The notes beneath the pieces are model-generated. The model saw only the letters and a program-made list of their open reading frames with translations, had not been told where the DNA came from and did no database searches. 64,000 nucleotides of DNA, from the NCBI GenBank assembly GCA_903847205.1, contig CAINDA010000026.1, positions 51,473 to 115,472 of the forward strand. The letters run 5' to 3'. A program made the position numbers and the translations under genes. Shown one piece after another: positions 45,206 to 52,448 of this stretch (positions within the stretch are counted from its first letter, which is position 1; each line of letters opens with the position of its first letter). The DNA is from an uncultured Bacteroidota bacterium (lineage in GTDB: Bacteria; Bacteroidota; Bacteroidia; 2-12-FULL-35-15).

Positions 45206-46219
45206 ATGTCAATAAATAAAAAAGCACAAATACGCTATCTGACTTTGGATAAGTGTTTAAGAAATAGAGGCAGGCTATGGACTTGGGAAAATTTGTTAGA
45301 CGCTGTTAATGATGTATTAAGCGAAGAGATTAATCCCAAAACTAAATTGCCAATGAAAATTGGTAAAACACAATTGTATGAGGATTTAAAAGACTTAGAG
45401 TACAGGGTTTATGATTCTCCAATTAAAAGAGATAAAAAAGGTAAAACAATTTATTATAGTTACGAAGACCCAAATTTTTCAATCCAAAACGCTCCCCTTA
45501 ACGAAACGGAGACAAAACAATTAAAGTCTGCTTTGCAGGTACTATCAAGGTTTAAAGGTATTCCGCAATTTGAATTTATAAATGAAATAATTCCTGCAAT
45601 AGAATCTAAGCTTGGTTTAGTTAGTATTGAAAGAGAAGTTATGTCGTTTGAAAACAATCTGGATTATGAAGGTTCAAAATTTATTACTCCTTTGTTTAAT
45701 GCTATTGTAAATAAACGTTCTTTGACAATTGAATACCAAGACTTCAAAAGTCCTTTGCCTTATAATATTGCGTTTCACCCATATTACTTAAAACAATATA
45801 ATAACCGTTGGTTTGTCTTTGGTTATAATGAGTTTACTAAAAACGAGTATTGGAATATGGCATTAGATAGAATTAAGAGCATTGAAGAATCAAAGGTGAA
45901 ATACATTATAACTGATGTTGACTGGGAAGAATATTTTTATGATTTTATTGGCGTTACAAAAAAAGCAAATGATGAATTAGTAGAAATAAAATTGTGGTTT
46001 TCTCCAAGTCAAGCCCCATATATTGTTACAAAGCCAATACACCCAACACAAAAAAGTAAGAATACCGAAGATGGGCTGGAAGTTACTATAAAAGTTGTCC
46101 CAAATTACGAGTTGGAAAAGCTGATTTTGTCTTTTGGCGAAACAGTGAAGGTGCTGAGTCCAAAGTCTTTTCAAAAAACAATTTTAGGTCGAATAAATAA
46201 TTCTGCCGGTCTTTATTAA
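45206..46219 (+). CDS. WYL-domain transcription regulator (CapW/BrxR-like)
   Basis: 337 aa. An N-terminal winged helix (RLWTWENLLDAVNDVLS ... GKTQLYEDLKDLEY), a WYL domain (residues ~155-260: TPLFNAIVNKRSLTIEYQDFKS ... HPYYLKQYNNRWFVFGYN) and a WCX-like C-terminus. Proteins of this type (CapW, BrxR) repress defence operons and release on a ligand. Flanking operators O1 and O2 support autorepression and repression of the divergent PLD-E2 gene. Its last ~46 codons are repeated 1.26 kb downstream. Confidence 0.88.
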   Translation: MSINKKAQIRYLTLDKCLRNRGRLWTWENLLDAVNDVLSEEINPKTKLPMKIGKTQLYEDLKDLEYRVYDSPIKRDKKGKTIYYSYEDPNFSIQNAPLNETETKQLKSALQVLSRFKGIPQFEFINEIIPAIESKLGLVSIEREVMSFENNLDYEGSKFITPLFNAIVNKRSLTIEYQDFKSPLPYNIAFHPYYLKQYNNRWFVFGYNEFTKNEYWNMALDRIKSIEESKVKYIITDVDWEEYFYDFIGVTKKANDELVEIKLWFSPSQAPYIVTKPIHPTQKSKNTEDGLEVTIKVVPNYELEKLILSFGETVKVLSPKSFQKTILGRINNSAGLY

Positions 46220-46802
46220 ATCGGGTAGAGTAAGTGCACAGTAAGTTCGTCTTCTTCGTTTTCCATGCAATTAGTTTTTTCACTTTCCAATATCCTCTTG
46301 CACCTCCAATACGTCCAATTTTATCTTTTTTTAAAGTTTATCTAAATGACAATTTATACCTCTTCCGTTACATTGGATGAAAACCAAATGGAAGCCTATA
46401 CAATTTCAAAACTCATCGCACACCGAACTGATAATGTTTGATTAATTGGTAATTATTCTAATGTTTTTTAATTGTTTTACATACTTTTTCAATTACTTCT
46501 TATATGGTTCTTAATTAATTCGAGTTGCTAGTTAATGTTTTTTGAAAATAGGATTTAGTGAATGGTTAAATAAATTTGTTTTGCGAACCAATAAAACAAA
46601 ACCAATGTTAAGCCCAGATAAAATCATATCAATTTTTGTTCTATTGATGATTTTTTTATTGGAATTAAATACTATGAGAATAACAGACGGAGTGTAAGTG
46701 GTAGCAAAATAGCAGTAACAGCAATGGTCTCAGCTATTTATTTTGCAGGAATCAATTGCCGCTATTCATTTTATGAAAAGTTATGGCGACTAAGTTCCAG
46801 AC
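46220..46802 (+). other. Non-coding or decayed DNA after the WYL gene
   Basis: No full gene. A 31-codon ORF at 46347-46442 (MTIYTSSVTLDENQMEAYTI...) and two overlapping frames at ~46550-46830 (FSEWLNKFVLRTNKTKPM..., then GSKIAVTAMVSAIYFAGINC... in another frame) suggest a short frameshifted gene. I recognise neither. The second frame runs into the 11-bp tandem array. Confidence 0.35.
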
Positions 46803-46912
46803 TTAGTCCGATCTTGGTTCCATCTTAATCCCATCTTAGTCCCATCTTAGTCCCATCTTAGTCCCATCCTAGTTCCATCCTAGTTCCATCTTAGCCCCAC
46901 CTTAATCGCCAA
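46803..46912. repeat. 11-bp tandem repeat array, about ten units
   Basis: Consensus TTAGTCCCATC. Three central units (46836-46868) are identical; outer ones diverge (TTGGTTCCATC, CTAGTTCCATC, TTAATCGCC). The 11-bp period matches the DNA helix, so each unit presents the same face. No spacer structure, hence not CRISPR. Could be iteron-like binding sites or slippage DNA. Confidence 0.8.
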
Positions 46913-46929
46913 CTTAGTGGCTTTATTAC

Positions 46930-46968
46930 CAAACTGTGGCGCTTTTTGTTGTTTGTTGCCACAGTTTG
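46930..46968. repeat. 11-bp inverted repeat beside the tandem array
   Basis: CAAACTGTGGC (46930-46940) and GCCACAGTTTG (46958-46968), perfect arms with a 17-nt loop. No T run follows on the plus strand. Together with the array 18 bp away it resembles the makeup of a replication or transfer origin, but no Rep or relaxase gene is present. Confidence 0.6.
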
Positions 46969-46986
46969 TTAAGGCAGTGCGATGCC

Positions 46987-47166
46987 TTAAGAATATTTTG
47001 CTTTCCTGTTGCTGGTAAGTTTTTGTTTTTGCCAATTTCTATATAAAGCATAAGGGAGTGCAGGAAGGATCCCAATTGTTTTCGAAGCTATTTCAATAGT
47101 ATAATTTCTAAGTCCCTTGAACTCATTCAATTTTACTATTGCTGTTCGTCTGTTTTTTTTCTTCAT
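46987..47166 (-). CDS. 59-aa basic small protein of unknown function
   Basis: Reads MKKKNRRTAIVKLNEFKGLR... and includes an alanine/leucine-rich middle (KTIGILPALPYALYRNW) and a basic end. The frame is uninterrupted with an ATG, but no family is recognised and no good RBS is seen. It sits in the duplicated, repeat-rich scar, so it may be chance. Confidence 0.3.
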   Translation of the reverse strand: MKKKNRRTAIVKLNEFKGLRNYTIEIASKTIGILPALPYALYRNWQKQKLTSNRKAKYS

Positions 47167-47232
47167 GTTTTTTTAGTTTACGAATGCGAAATTCCAACTT
47201 TTTCTAAAATGAACTTCCCGTTTGGGATCAAA

Positions 47233-47287
47233 TGGGCACGAAAAGGAAGCAAAAGGTTTGAAAAGGATTGAAAAGGATTCAAAAGGT
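47233..47287. repeat. Purine-rich short tandem repeats
   Basis: Five imperfect copies of a 10-11 bp AAAAGGATTG-like unit with strong A/G strand bias, just before the duplicated WYL fragment. Confidence 0.55.
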
Positions 47288-47334
47288 AATTACTTCTTAT
47301 AAGGTTATATGGGTAATTTCCGCCATTTATCCTT

Positions 47335-47474
47335 AAGTTACTATAAAAGTTGTCCCAAATTAAGAGTTTGAAAAGCTCATTTTGTCTTTTGGTGAAACAG
47401 TGAAGGTGCTGTGTCCAAAGTCATTTCAAAAAACAATTTTAGGTCGAATAAATAATTCTGCCGGTCTTTATTAA
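47335..47474 (+). pseudogene. Duplicated 3' end of the WYL gene
   Basis: About 140 bp that match 46080-46219 with six mismatches I can count (about 96% identity), including the stop codon. It has no start and no upstream WYL sequence. The repeat ends exactly at the TAA in both copies, then the flanks differ. Marks an insertion, duplication or recombination scar. Confidence 0.88.
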
Positions 47475-47583
47475 TCAGACTGGGTAGTGTTTGGAGGGGA
47501 TGACCATAAATTCTCTCCAGCTTATAGTATTGTCGGATTTTTTGCATTCCTCTCGAAAAGTTAAAAATATTTTTTTACATTGC

Positions 47584-47619
47584 GTTGACAATAAGTATTT
47601 ATTTCGTACATTTGTCAAC
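47584..47619 (+). promoter_or_regulatory. Promoter of the Xre-ImmA gene with an overlapping operator
   Basis: TTG (47585-47587), 19-bp spacer, TACATTTG (47607-47614): an exact Bacteroidota promoter. A perfect 8-bp inverted repeat GTTGACAA (47584-47591)/TTGTCAAC (47612-47619) covers both boxes, as expected for autorepression by the encoded Xre domain. The ATG follows at 47634. Confidence 0.8.
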
Positions 47620-47633
47620 ATAAAGAAAAACCT

Positions 47634-48680
47634 ATGGAAAATCAATTTGGAATAAGATTGGCTTCTGCTCGAAAAATGGCGGGAATGTCTTTGCAGCAAT
47701 TGTCTGACAAGTTAGATAAGGCTGTAACCAAACAATCCTTAAATAAATATGAGCAAAATGTGATGAAGCCGGATAGTGAACTCCTTATTAAAATGGCTAA
47801 TATTTTAGGAGTTACTATTGATTACTTTTTTAGAGAGACCAAAGTTAAATTAGAAGTTGTTGAGTTTAGAAAAAAGGTTAAGCTGTCTAAAACTGAGGAA
47901 GAAGTTATTAAACAAAAAACAATTGATTTTTTAGAACGCTATTTTGAATTAGAGAATCTGTTAGATCTTAAAAGTGATTTTGTCCCGCCTCTAAAAAAGA
48001 ATAAAGTAAAAAATGCAGAAGATGTTGAAGCTTGTGCTACTGAATTAAGAAACTTTTGGGAGTTAGGATTAAACCCAATTGTAAACGTTATTGAAATGCT
48101 GGAAGACAAACACATTAAAGTATTTGAAATTGATGCTCCTGAGAGTTTTGATGGTTTGTCTGCTTATGTAAATGGTATTCCAATTATTGTCATTAATAAA
48201 GCGTTTGATATGGTGAGAAGGCGTTTTACCGCTTTACATGAGTTAGCTCACATTGTTTTAGACTTTGATAAATCTATTGAAGAAAAAGAGATGGAAAAAT
48301 TATGCCACGCATTTGCCGGTGCATTTTTAATTCCTTATAAAAGTTTTATTGAAGAATTTACCAAGCAAAGAAATCATATTTCTTTAGAAGAACTAAAGCA
48401 CATTAAATCTTATTATGGTATTTCTATTCAGGCTATCATGGCAAGGGCAAAAAATCTCAATATTATCAATGAGCATGTTTACAAAAGTTTTAGCATTAAT
48501 TTTAGTATGCTTGGCTATCGTAAAAATGAACCGGGAGAATATACCGGGACTGAAAAATCATTGCGCTTTCAGCAATTGCTTTACAGGGCCGCTGCTGAAG
48601 AAGTTATTTCTTTGAGTAAAGCGGCATCGCTTAATAATCAAAATTTATCGCAGTTTAGAAAAACATTTATAGTGTTATAG
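47634..48680 (+). CDS. Xre HTH + ImmA/IrrE metallopeptidase regulator
   Basis: 348 aa. Residues 1-70 are an Xre-type helix-turn-helix (LASARKMAGMSLQQLSDKLDKAV...YEQNVMKPDSELLIKMANILGV). Residues ~170-260 are an ImmA/IrrE (COG2856) metallopeptidase with HELAH at 202-206 and a downstream metal-ligand region (EMEKLCHAFAGAFLIP). Such proteins cleave or sense repressors and often pair with a toxin. The PIN gene starts 2 bp after the stop. Probably autoregulated through the promoter repeat. Confidence 0.9.
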   Translation: MENQFGIRLASARKMAGMSLQQLSDKLDKAVTKQSLNKYEQNVMKPDSELLIKMANILGVTIDYFFRETKVKLEVVEFRKKVKLSKTEEEVIKQKTIDFLERYFELENLLDLKSDFVPPLKKNKVKNAEDVEACATELRNFWELGLNPIVNVIEMLEDKHIKVFEIDAPESFDGLSAYVNGIPIIVINKAFDMVRRRFTALHELAHIVLDFDKSIEEKEMEKLCHAFAGAFLIPYKSFIEEFTKQRNHISLEELKHIKSYYGISIQAIMARAKNLNIINEHVYKSFSINFSMLGYRKNEPGEYTGTEKSLRFQQLLYRAAAEEVISLSKAASLNNQNLSQFRKTFIVL

Positions 48681-48682
48681 TT

Positions 48683-49180
48683 ATGGCAATTGCGGTAAAT
48701 GATGCAAATATATTTATTGACCTACTTGAGGTAAATTTAATAGATACGTTCTTTGAATTGAAATTGGATTTGCATACAACCAATTTAGTATTGAATGAAT
48801 TGGATTATGAGCAACAGCAGATTATTAAAAAATACATTACTAAAAAGCGATTAACGATTAAAATATTAAGTGATGCCGAATTATCTGAATTAAAAGCTAA
48901 AGAAATAACATCAAGTAAATTATCAAAGCAAGATGTTTCGGTATATGCTTATGCAAAAGAATTAGGTGCTATTATTTTAACAAGTGACAGGCGTTTACGA
49001 ATTGAAGCTAAAAATAAAGGGTTTGAGGTGCATGGGATATTATGGGTATTTGAAACGATGATGGCTGAGAAATTAATAAAACCCAAAAAGGCAATTGAAA
49101 AATTAACTGAGCTAATGAAAATAAATACTTGGCTGCCTATGGATGAGTGCCATAAAAGGATAGAAAAATGGAGTAAATAA
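48683..49180 (+). CDS. PIN-domain nuclease
   Basis: 165 aa. PIN acidic residues visible: Asp8/Asp13 (NDANIFIDLLEV), Glu39 (VLNELDYEQQ), Asp84 (LSKQDVSVYAYAKELGAIILTSDRRLR, with Asp101). It would be a ribonuclease toxin inhibited by the Xre-ImmA protein encoded with it. The C-terminal ~40 residues are helical and basic and may contact the partner. Confidence 0.82.
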   Translation: MAIAVNDANIFIDLLEVNLIDTFFELKLDLHTTNLVLNELDYEQQQIIKKYITKKRLTIKILSDAELSELKAKEITSSKLSKQDVSVYAYAKELGAIILTSDRRLRIEAKNKGFEVHGILWVFETMMAEKLIKPKKAIEKLTELMKINTWLPMDECHKRIEKWSK

Positions 49181-49230
49181 AGCAATATAAAAATTACAGT
49201 ATAAAATATTAACCTTTTAGAAAAAAATAT

Positions 49231-49869
49231 ATGAACAAAAATACTCTCATCCTACTCGTTGTAATAGTTGCTTTGATAATGGGAACTGGTCTTTTTTTTA
49301 CATATCAAGCATGGCAGGAAGAACAGAAAAAAAGAAAGGAAGCAGAACAAGCTAATGTTCGTTTGATTATGGACAGCATCAGAAAACAAAAGGGTTTTTC
49401 AGAAACTGTTAAGCATGAACTTGATAAACTTGCAAAACAATTTGAAACAATTGAACCGGATGTAACTTCCAAAATTGTTAAAGCAATCAAGCTGATTGAA
49501 ATAAATCAAACTGAAAATGCAATTGAAGATTTGGCAGTTATTATGGAAAATCTTTTAGAATATTACTACCAAAAGGACAATGGCTTTGTTACATGGCTTA
49601 AAAAAGTGAACAAAAGAATTGATTTGCATAATTTGCTTACTTATTGCAAAGTGGACAAAAAAATTAGTGATGTTGAATATCAATTTTTTCTTGGGGTAAA
49701 AACTATCCGTAACAAAGAAGACCACACGCTTAATCAAAAACTTGATGATTACTTAAATGCAACGGGTTTAATTGTTGGGATTGGTGCAATTGTTAAGATT
49801 GCTTCGTTTTGGAAAGAGAAAAAACATTTGGAATTTATTCCTATAGCGAGTAAAATAAATAATAATTAA
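49231..49869 (+). CDS. Membrane-anchored HEPN-like protein
   Basis: 212 aa. One N-terminal transmembrane helix (LILLVVIVALIMGTGLFF), a coiled coil (QEEQKKRKEAEQANVR), then an all-helical domain with Arg160-x4-His165 (KTIRNKEDHTLN), a HEPN-type active site. Located 50 bp after the PIN gene on the same strand and closed by a terminator, so probably third gene of that set. A membrane-tethered RNase of this makeup is unusual. Confidence 0.65.
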   Translation: MNKNTLILLVVIVALIMGTGLFFTYQAWQEEQKKRKEAEQANVRLIMDSIRKQKGFSETVKHELDKLAKQFETIEPDVTSKIVKAIKLIEINQTENAIEDLAVIMENLLEYYYQKDNGFVTWLKKVNKRIDLHNLLTYCKVDKKISDVEYQFFLGVKTIRNKEDHTLNQKLDDYLNATGLIVGIGAIVKIASFWKEKKHLEFIPIASKINNN

Positions 49870-49903
49870 ACAAATGAAAGGAATAGCTGATAGTAAATAA
49901 AAA

Positions 49904-49945
49904 AGAACCCAATCATCCGTTGCGGGGTTGATTGGGTCTTATTTT
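49904..49945 (+). terminator. Terminator after the Xre-ImmA/PIN/HEPN set
   Basis: ACCCAATCA/TGATTGGGT 9-bp stem (49907-49915, 49929-49937) with outer pairs and a T-rich tail. It separates this set from the multiubiquitin operon. Confidence 0.75.
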
Positions 49946-50033
49946 AAAAGGGTTTAAAGTTTTCGAGGACTTCTCACATTAGGTTTATCACCTAAGCGAA
50001 CCTTTTTTTATTCGTGTTGCAAACATAACAGTA

Positions 50034-50126
50034 TTATTTTAACTGTGCAAATGTGACCGGATTTTCTGCACGGACGAAGCAAGCTCCAGCTTTAGCCTGT
50101 TTACCGGAGTTTAACAGTTAAAATAA
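50034..50126 (+). repeat. 13-bp inverted repeat in the leader of the multiubiquitin operon
   Basis: TTATTTTAACTGT (50034-50046) and ACAGTTAAAATAA (50114-50126), perfect arms around a 67-nt centre that contains two CCGGA copies. It ends eight bases before the ATG. Could be a structured leader RNA or a dimer-binding site. Confidence 0.6.
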
Positions 50127-50134
50127 ATAATAAA

Positions 50135-50623
50135 ATGCAAAAAGATAGTACAGAACACCCGCAAGGGCATGAGAATCATGCTCTCCACTTAACAATCAAC
50201 GAAAAAAAGTACGATTGGCCGCACCAGTTTATTACAGGCGCAGAAGTAAGGCAGCTTGCCCATATCCCTCAAGAGGATAAACTCTTCCTTTCGATTAAAA
50301 AGCCTTGGGAAGATGAACCAATCCAGAATGAAACTAAAACAGATTTAGCACGTCCAGGAATAGAACATTTTTTTTCTAAAATGGCTCTCCCTATTACAAT
50401 TATTGTAAATGGAAGGGAAAAAAGTTGGAACGAAAAGGAAATTTCCTTTGAGCAAGTTGTAAAATTAGCTTTTGATAATTATGTAGATAATGGTACTACT
50501 ATGTATACCGTTACTTACAAAAGAGGGCAAGGCGAAAAACCTGAGGGCTCCATGGTTAAAAGTGATGTTGTTAAAGTAAAAGATAAAATGATTTTCAATG
50601 TCACAGCAACTGATAAATCATAG
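50135..50623 (+). CDS. Multiubiquitin-domain protein (two ubiquitin-like folds)
   Basis: 162 aa. Two tandem beta-grasp units are seen: residues ~17-85 (HALHLTINEKKYDWPHQFITGAEVRQLAHI) and ~87-160 (PITIIVNGREKSWNEKEISFEQVVKLAF). This is the Multi_ubiq family. No C-terminal Gly-Gly, as is usual for it. Overlaps the ThiF gene by 26 bp. Predicted protein modifier or substrate of the E1-like enzyme. Confidence 0.85.
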   Translation: MQKDSTEHPQGHENHALHLTINEKKYDWPHQFITGAEVRQLAHIPQEDKLFLSIKKPWEDEPIQNETKTDLARPGIEHFFSKMALPITIIVNGREKSWNEKEISFEQVVKLAFDNYVDNGTTMYTVTYKRGQGEKPEGSMVKSDVVKVKDKMIFNVTATDKS

Positions 50624-51776
50624 TCCGGATCTGAAGCAGCTCCGAGATGAAGGTTATAGCATAGCGGTATGTGGTGGATATTTACTTATCCACCACATAC
50701 CTTATGTAAATAGTAACAAGGAAATAAAATTGGGAACCCTCGTTACTAAACTCTCATTGAGCAACAACACTTCTACTGCAAAGCCGCAAACTCATGTTAT
50801 TTACTTTACAGGTGAACATCCATGTAATAAAGATGGAAGTTGTATTACTCAAATAATGAACAGCAGTGTAAGCCAAACTTTGCATGAAGGAATTACTATC
50901 AATCACACTTTTTCAAATAAACCGCCAAATGGGTATGATAATTATTATCATCAAGTTTCAAGGTATGCAGAAATAATTTCTGCCCCGGCAAAATCTTTGG
51001 ATGATACTGTAACAGAGAAACCCTTTGATGTGATTATTGATGAAGATCCTGACACTGTCTTTCAATACTTAGATACTAATTCGAGCAGAGCCAATTTAAA
51101 CATGATTAATGCGAAATTTAATGGTCAAAAAATAGCCATTATTGGTTTAGGTGGTACTGGTGCATATATTTTAGATTTAGTAGCAAAAACGCCAGTTCAG
51201 GAAGTACACTTATTTGATGGCGATGCCTTTTTATTGCATAACGCATTCCGTTCACCGGGTGCGGCCTCCAACGAACAGCTGAACAACAAATTTAGAAAGG
51301 TGCATTATTATGCCGGTATTTATTCGAACATGCATAAAAATGTTATTCCTCATGATTATTACATCAATAATCAAAACCTTGATGAGTTGAGGCAAATGAA
51401 TTATGTTTTTATTTGCGTTGACAAAAACTCGGTAAGAAAAAATTTAATGGATTATCTTTTGAATGCAGCGATTCCTTTTATAGATGTTGGATTAGGCGTA
51501 AATACAGTTGATGATTGTTTGATAGGAACAATACGAGTTACAACAGGAACTTCATTAAAAAATGACCATTTAATTGATAGGGTTCCCGGAGAGGATAATG
51601 ATAATAATGATTACGGCACAAACATTCAAATTGCTGATTTAAACGTTTTAAATGCAGCATTAGCTGTAATTAAATGGAAAAAAATGAGCGGTTTTTATCA
51701 AGACTTAGAAAAAGAACACCATAGTACTTATTCTATAAATGTAGCACAACTATTAAATGAAGACCTTACAGCATAA
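50598..51776 (+). CDS. ThiF-family E1-like adenylyltransferase with DUF6791 N-terminus
   Basis: 392 aa. Residues 1-130 match the DUF6791 module ([26 protein letters not shown]...[11 protein letters not shown]). Residues ~175-370 are a Rossmann E1/ThiF domain with GLGGTG at 183-188, [18 protein letters not shown] and [11 protein letters not shown]. It should adenylate the C-terminus of the ubiquitin-like partner. Overlaps both neighbours (26 and 20 bp), indicating strict co-translation. Confidence 0.88.
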   Translation: MSQQLINHSPDLKQLRDEGYSIAVCGGYLLIHHIPYVNSNKEIKLGTLVTKLSLSNNTSTAKPQTHVIYFTGEHPCNKDGSCITQIMNSSVSQTLHEGITINHTFSNKPPNGYDNYYHQVSRYAEIISAPAKSLDDTVTEKPFDVIIDEDPDTVFQYLDTNSSRANLNMINAKFNGQKIAIIGLGGTGAYILDLVAKTPVQEVHLFDGDAFLLHNAFRSPGAASNEQLNNKFRKVHYYAGIYSNMHKNVIPHDYYINNQNLDELRQMNYVFICVDKNSVRKNLMDYLLNAAIPFIDVGLGVNTVDDCLIGTIRVTTGTSLKNDHLIDRVPGEDNDNNDYGTNIQIADLNVLNAALAVIKWKKMSGFYQDLEKEHHSTYSINVAQLLNEDLTA

Positions 51777-52104
51777 ATTTGTTGAGTTTATACCAGATAC
51801 AATAGAAGAGGGTATAGTATATATTTCGTTGGAATATTGTACCGCTATACATAAATGTGTGTGTGGCTGCCGTAATGAAGTTGTTACGCCTATTTCACCA
51901 ACTGATTGGCAAATAACATTTGATGGAGAATCTATTTCACTTTCACCATCAATTGGCAATTGGAATTTCGAATGTAAATCGCATTATTGGATTACAAATA
52001 ATAAGGTTCGGATTGCCCGAAATTGGTCAAAACAGGAAATTAATTCAGGAAGAAAATCAGATTTCAAATTGAAAAAAAAATTCTTCAAGAAAAAGAAAAG
52101 CTGA
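51757..52104 (+). CDS. DUF6527 metal-binding protein of the multiubiquitin operon
   Basis: 115 aa. Typical marks: [54 protein letters not shown]. The Cys/His set should hold a zinc. A proposed role is peptidase or adaptor for the ubiquitin-like protein; not established here. The poly-lysine end ([11 protein letters not shown]) is unusual. Confidence 0.85.
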   Translation: MKTLQHKFVEFIPDTIEEGIVYISLEYCTAIHKCVCGCRNEVVTPISPTDWQITFDGESISLSPSIGNWNFECKSHYWITNNKVRIARNWSKQEINSGRKSDFKLKKKFFKKKKS

Positions 52105-52244
52105 CCTTGCACATTTATATCCTTTCTGCCGTTGGCTTCAGTGAAATACCATTGCACCAATTTTCGGAAAATAAATTTTCATTACCCTTAATTTTCTTTT
52201 TAGCATTTAAGAAGATATGCAGGATTATCGAATGCAAGGTGATT

Positions 52245-52448
52245 TTAAATTTTAGAAAAGATTTGTTCAGCTATTGATGCCTGCCATGCTTTAATGCGAT
52301 GTTCTACTTTAATTTTTAAAATACCGCAAGTTTGAGTTGAATCTATATTGTTGTCTTCCTCTTTGAAAAATGAGCCTTTGATAAAATCACTTTTATCGCC
52401 CGGATAAACCAAAGCTGTTTGAGCATTATTATGATATTTACCGTAGGT
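52245..52448 (-). pseudogene. mcrC C-terminal fragment
   Basis: A 65-70 codon open stretch ending at 52245 reads TYGKYHNNAQTALVYPGDKS...CGILKIKVEHR...IAEQIFSKI, matching the C-terminus of McrC (NAQT.LLYP...CGIL). No start or body is present. It overlaps the 3' end of the gene upstream in another frame; the junction at about 52440-52450 marks a deletion that removed most of mcrBC. Confidence 0.65.

Noticed and set aside
46803..46912. CRISPR-like array
   Set aside because: Units are 11 bp and contiguous with no spacers, and no cas gene is near.
47475..47699. 74-aa minus-strand ORF over the Xre-ImmA promoter
   Set aside because: It runs antisense through a well-formed promoter and the gene start; a shadow frame.
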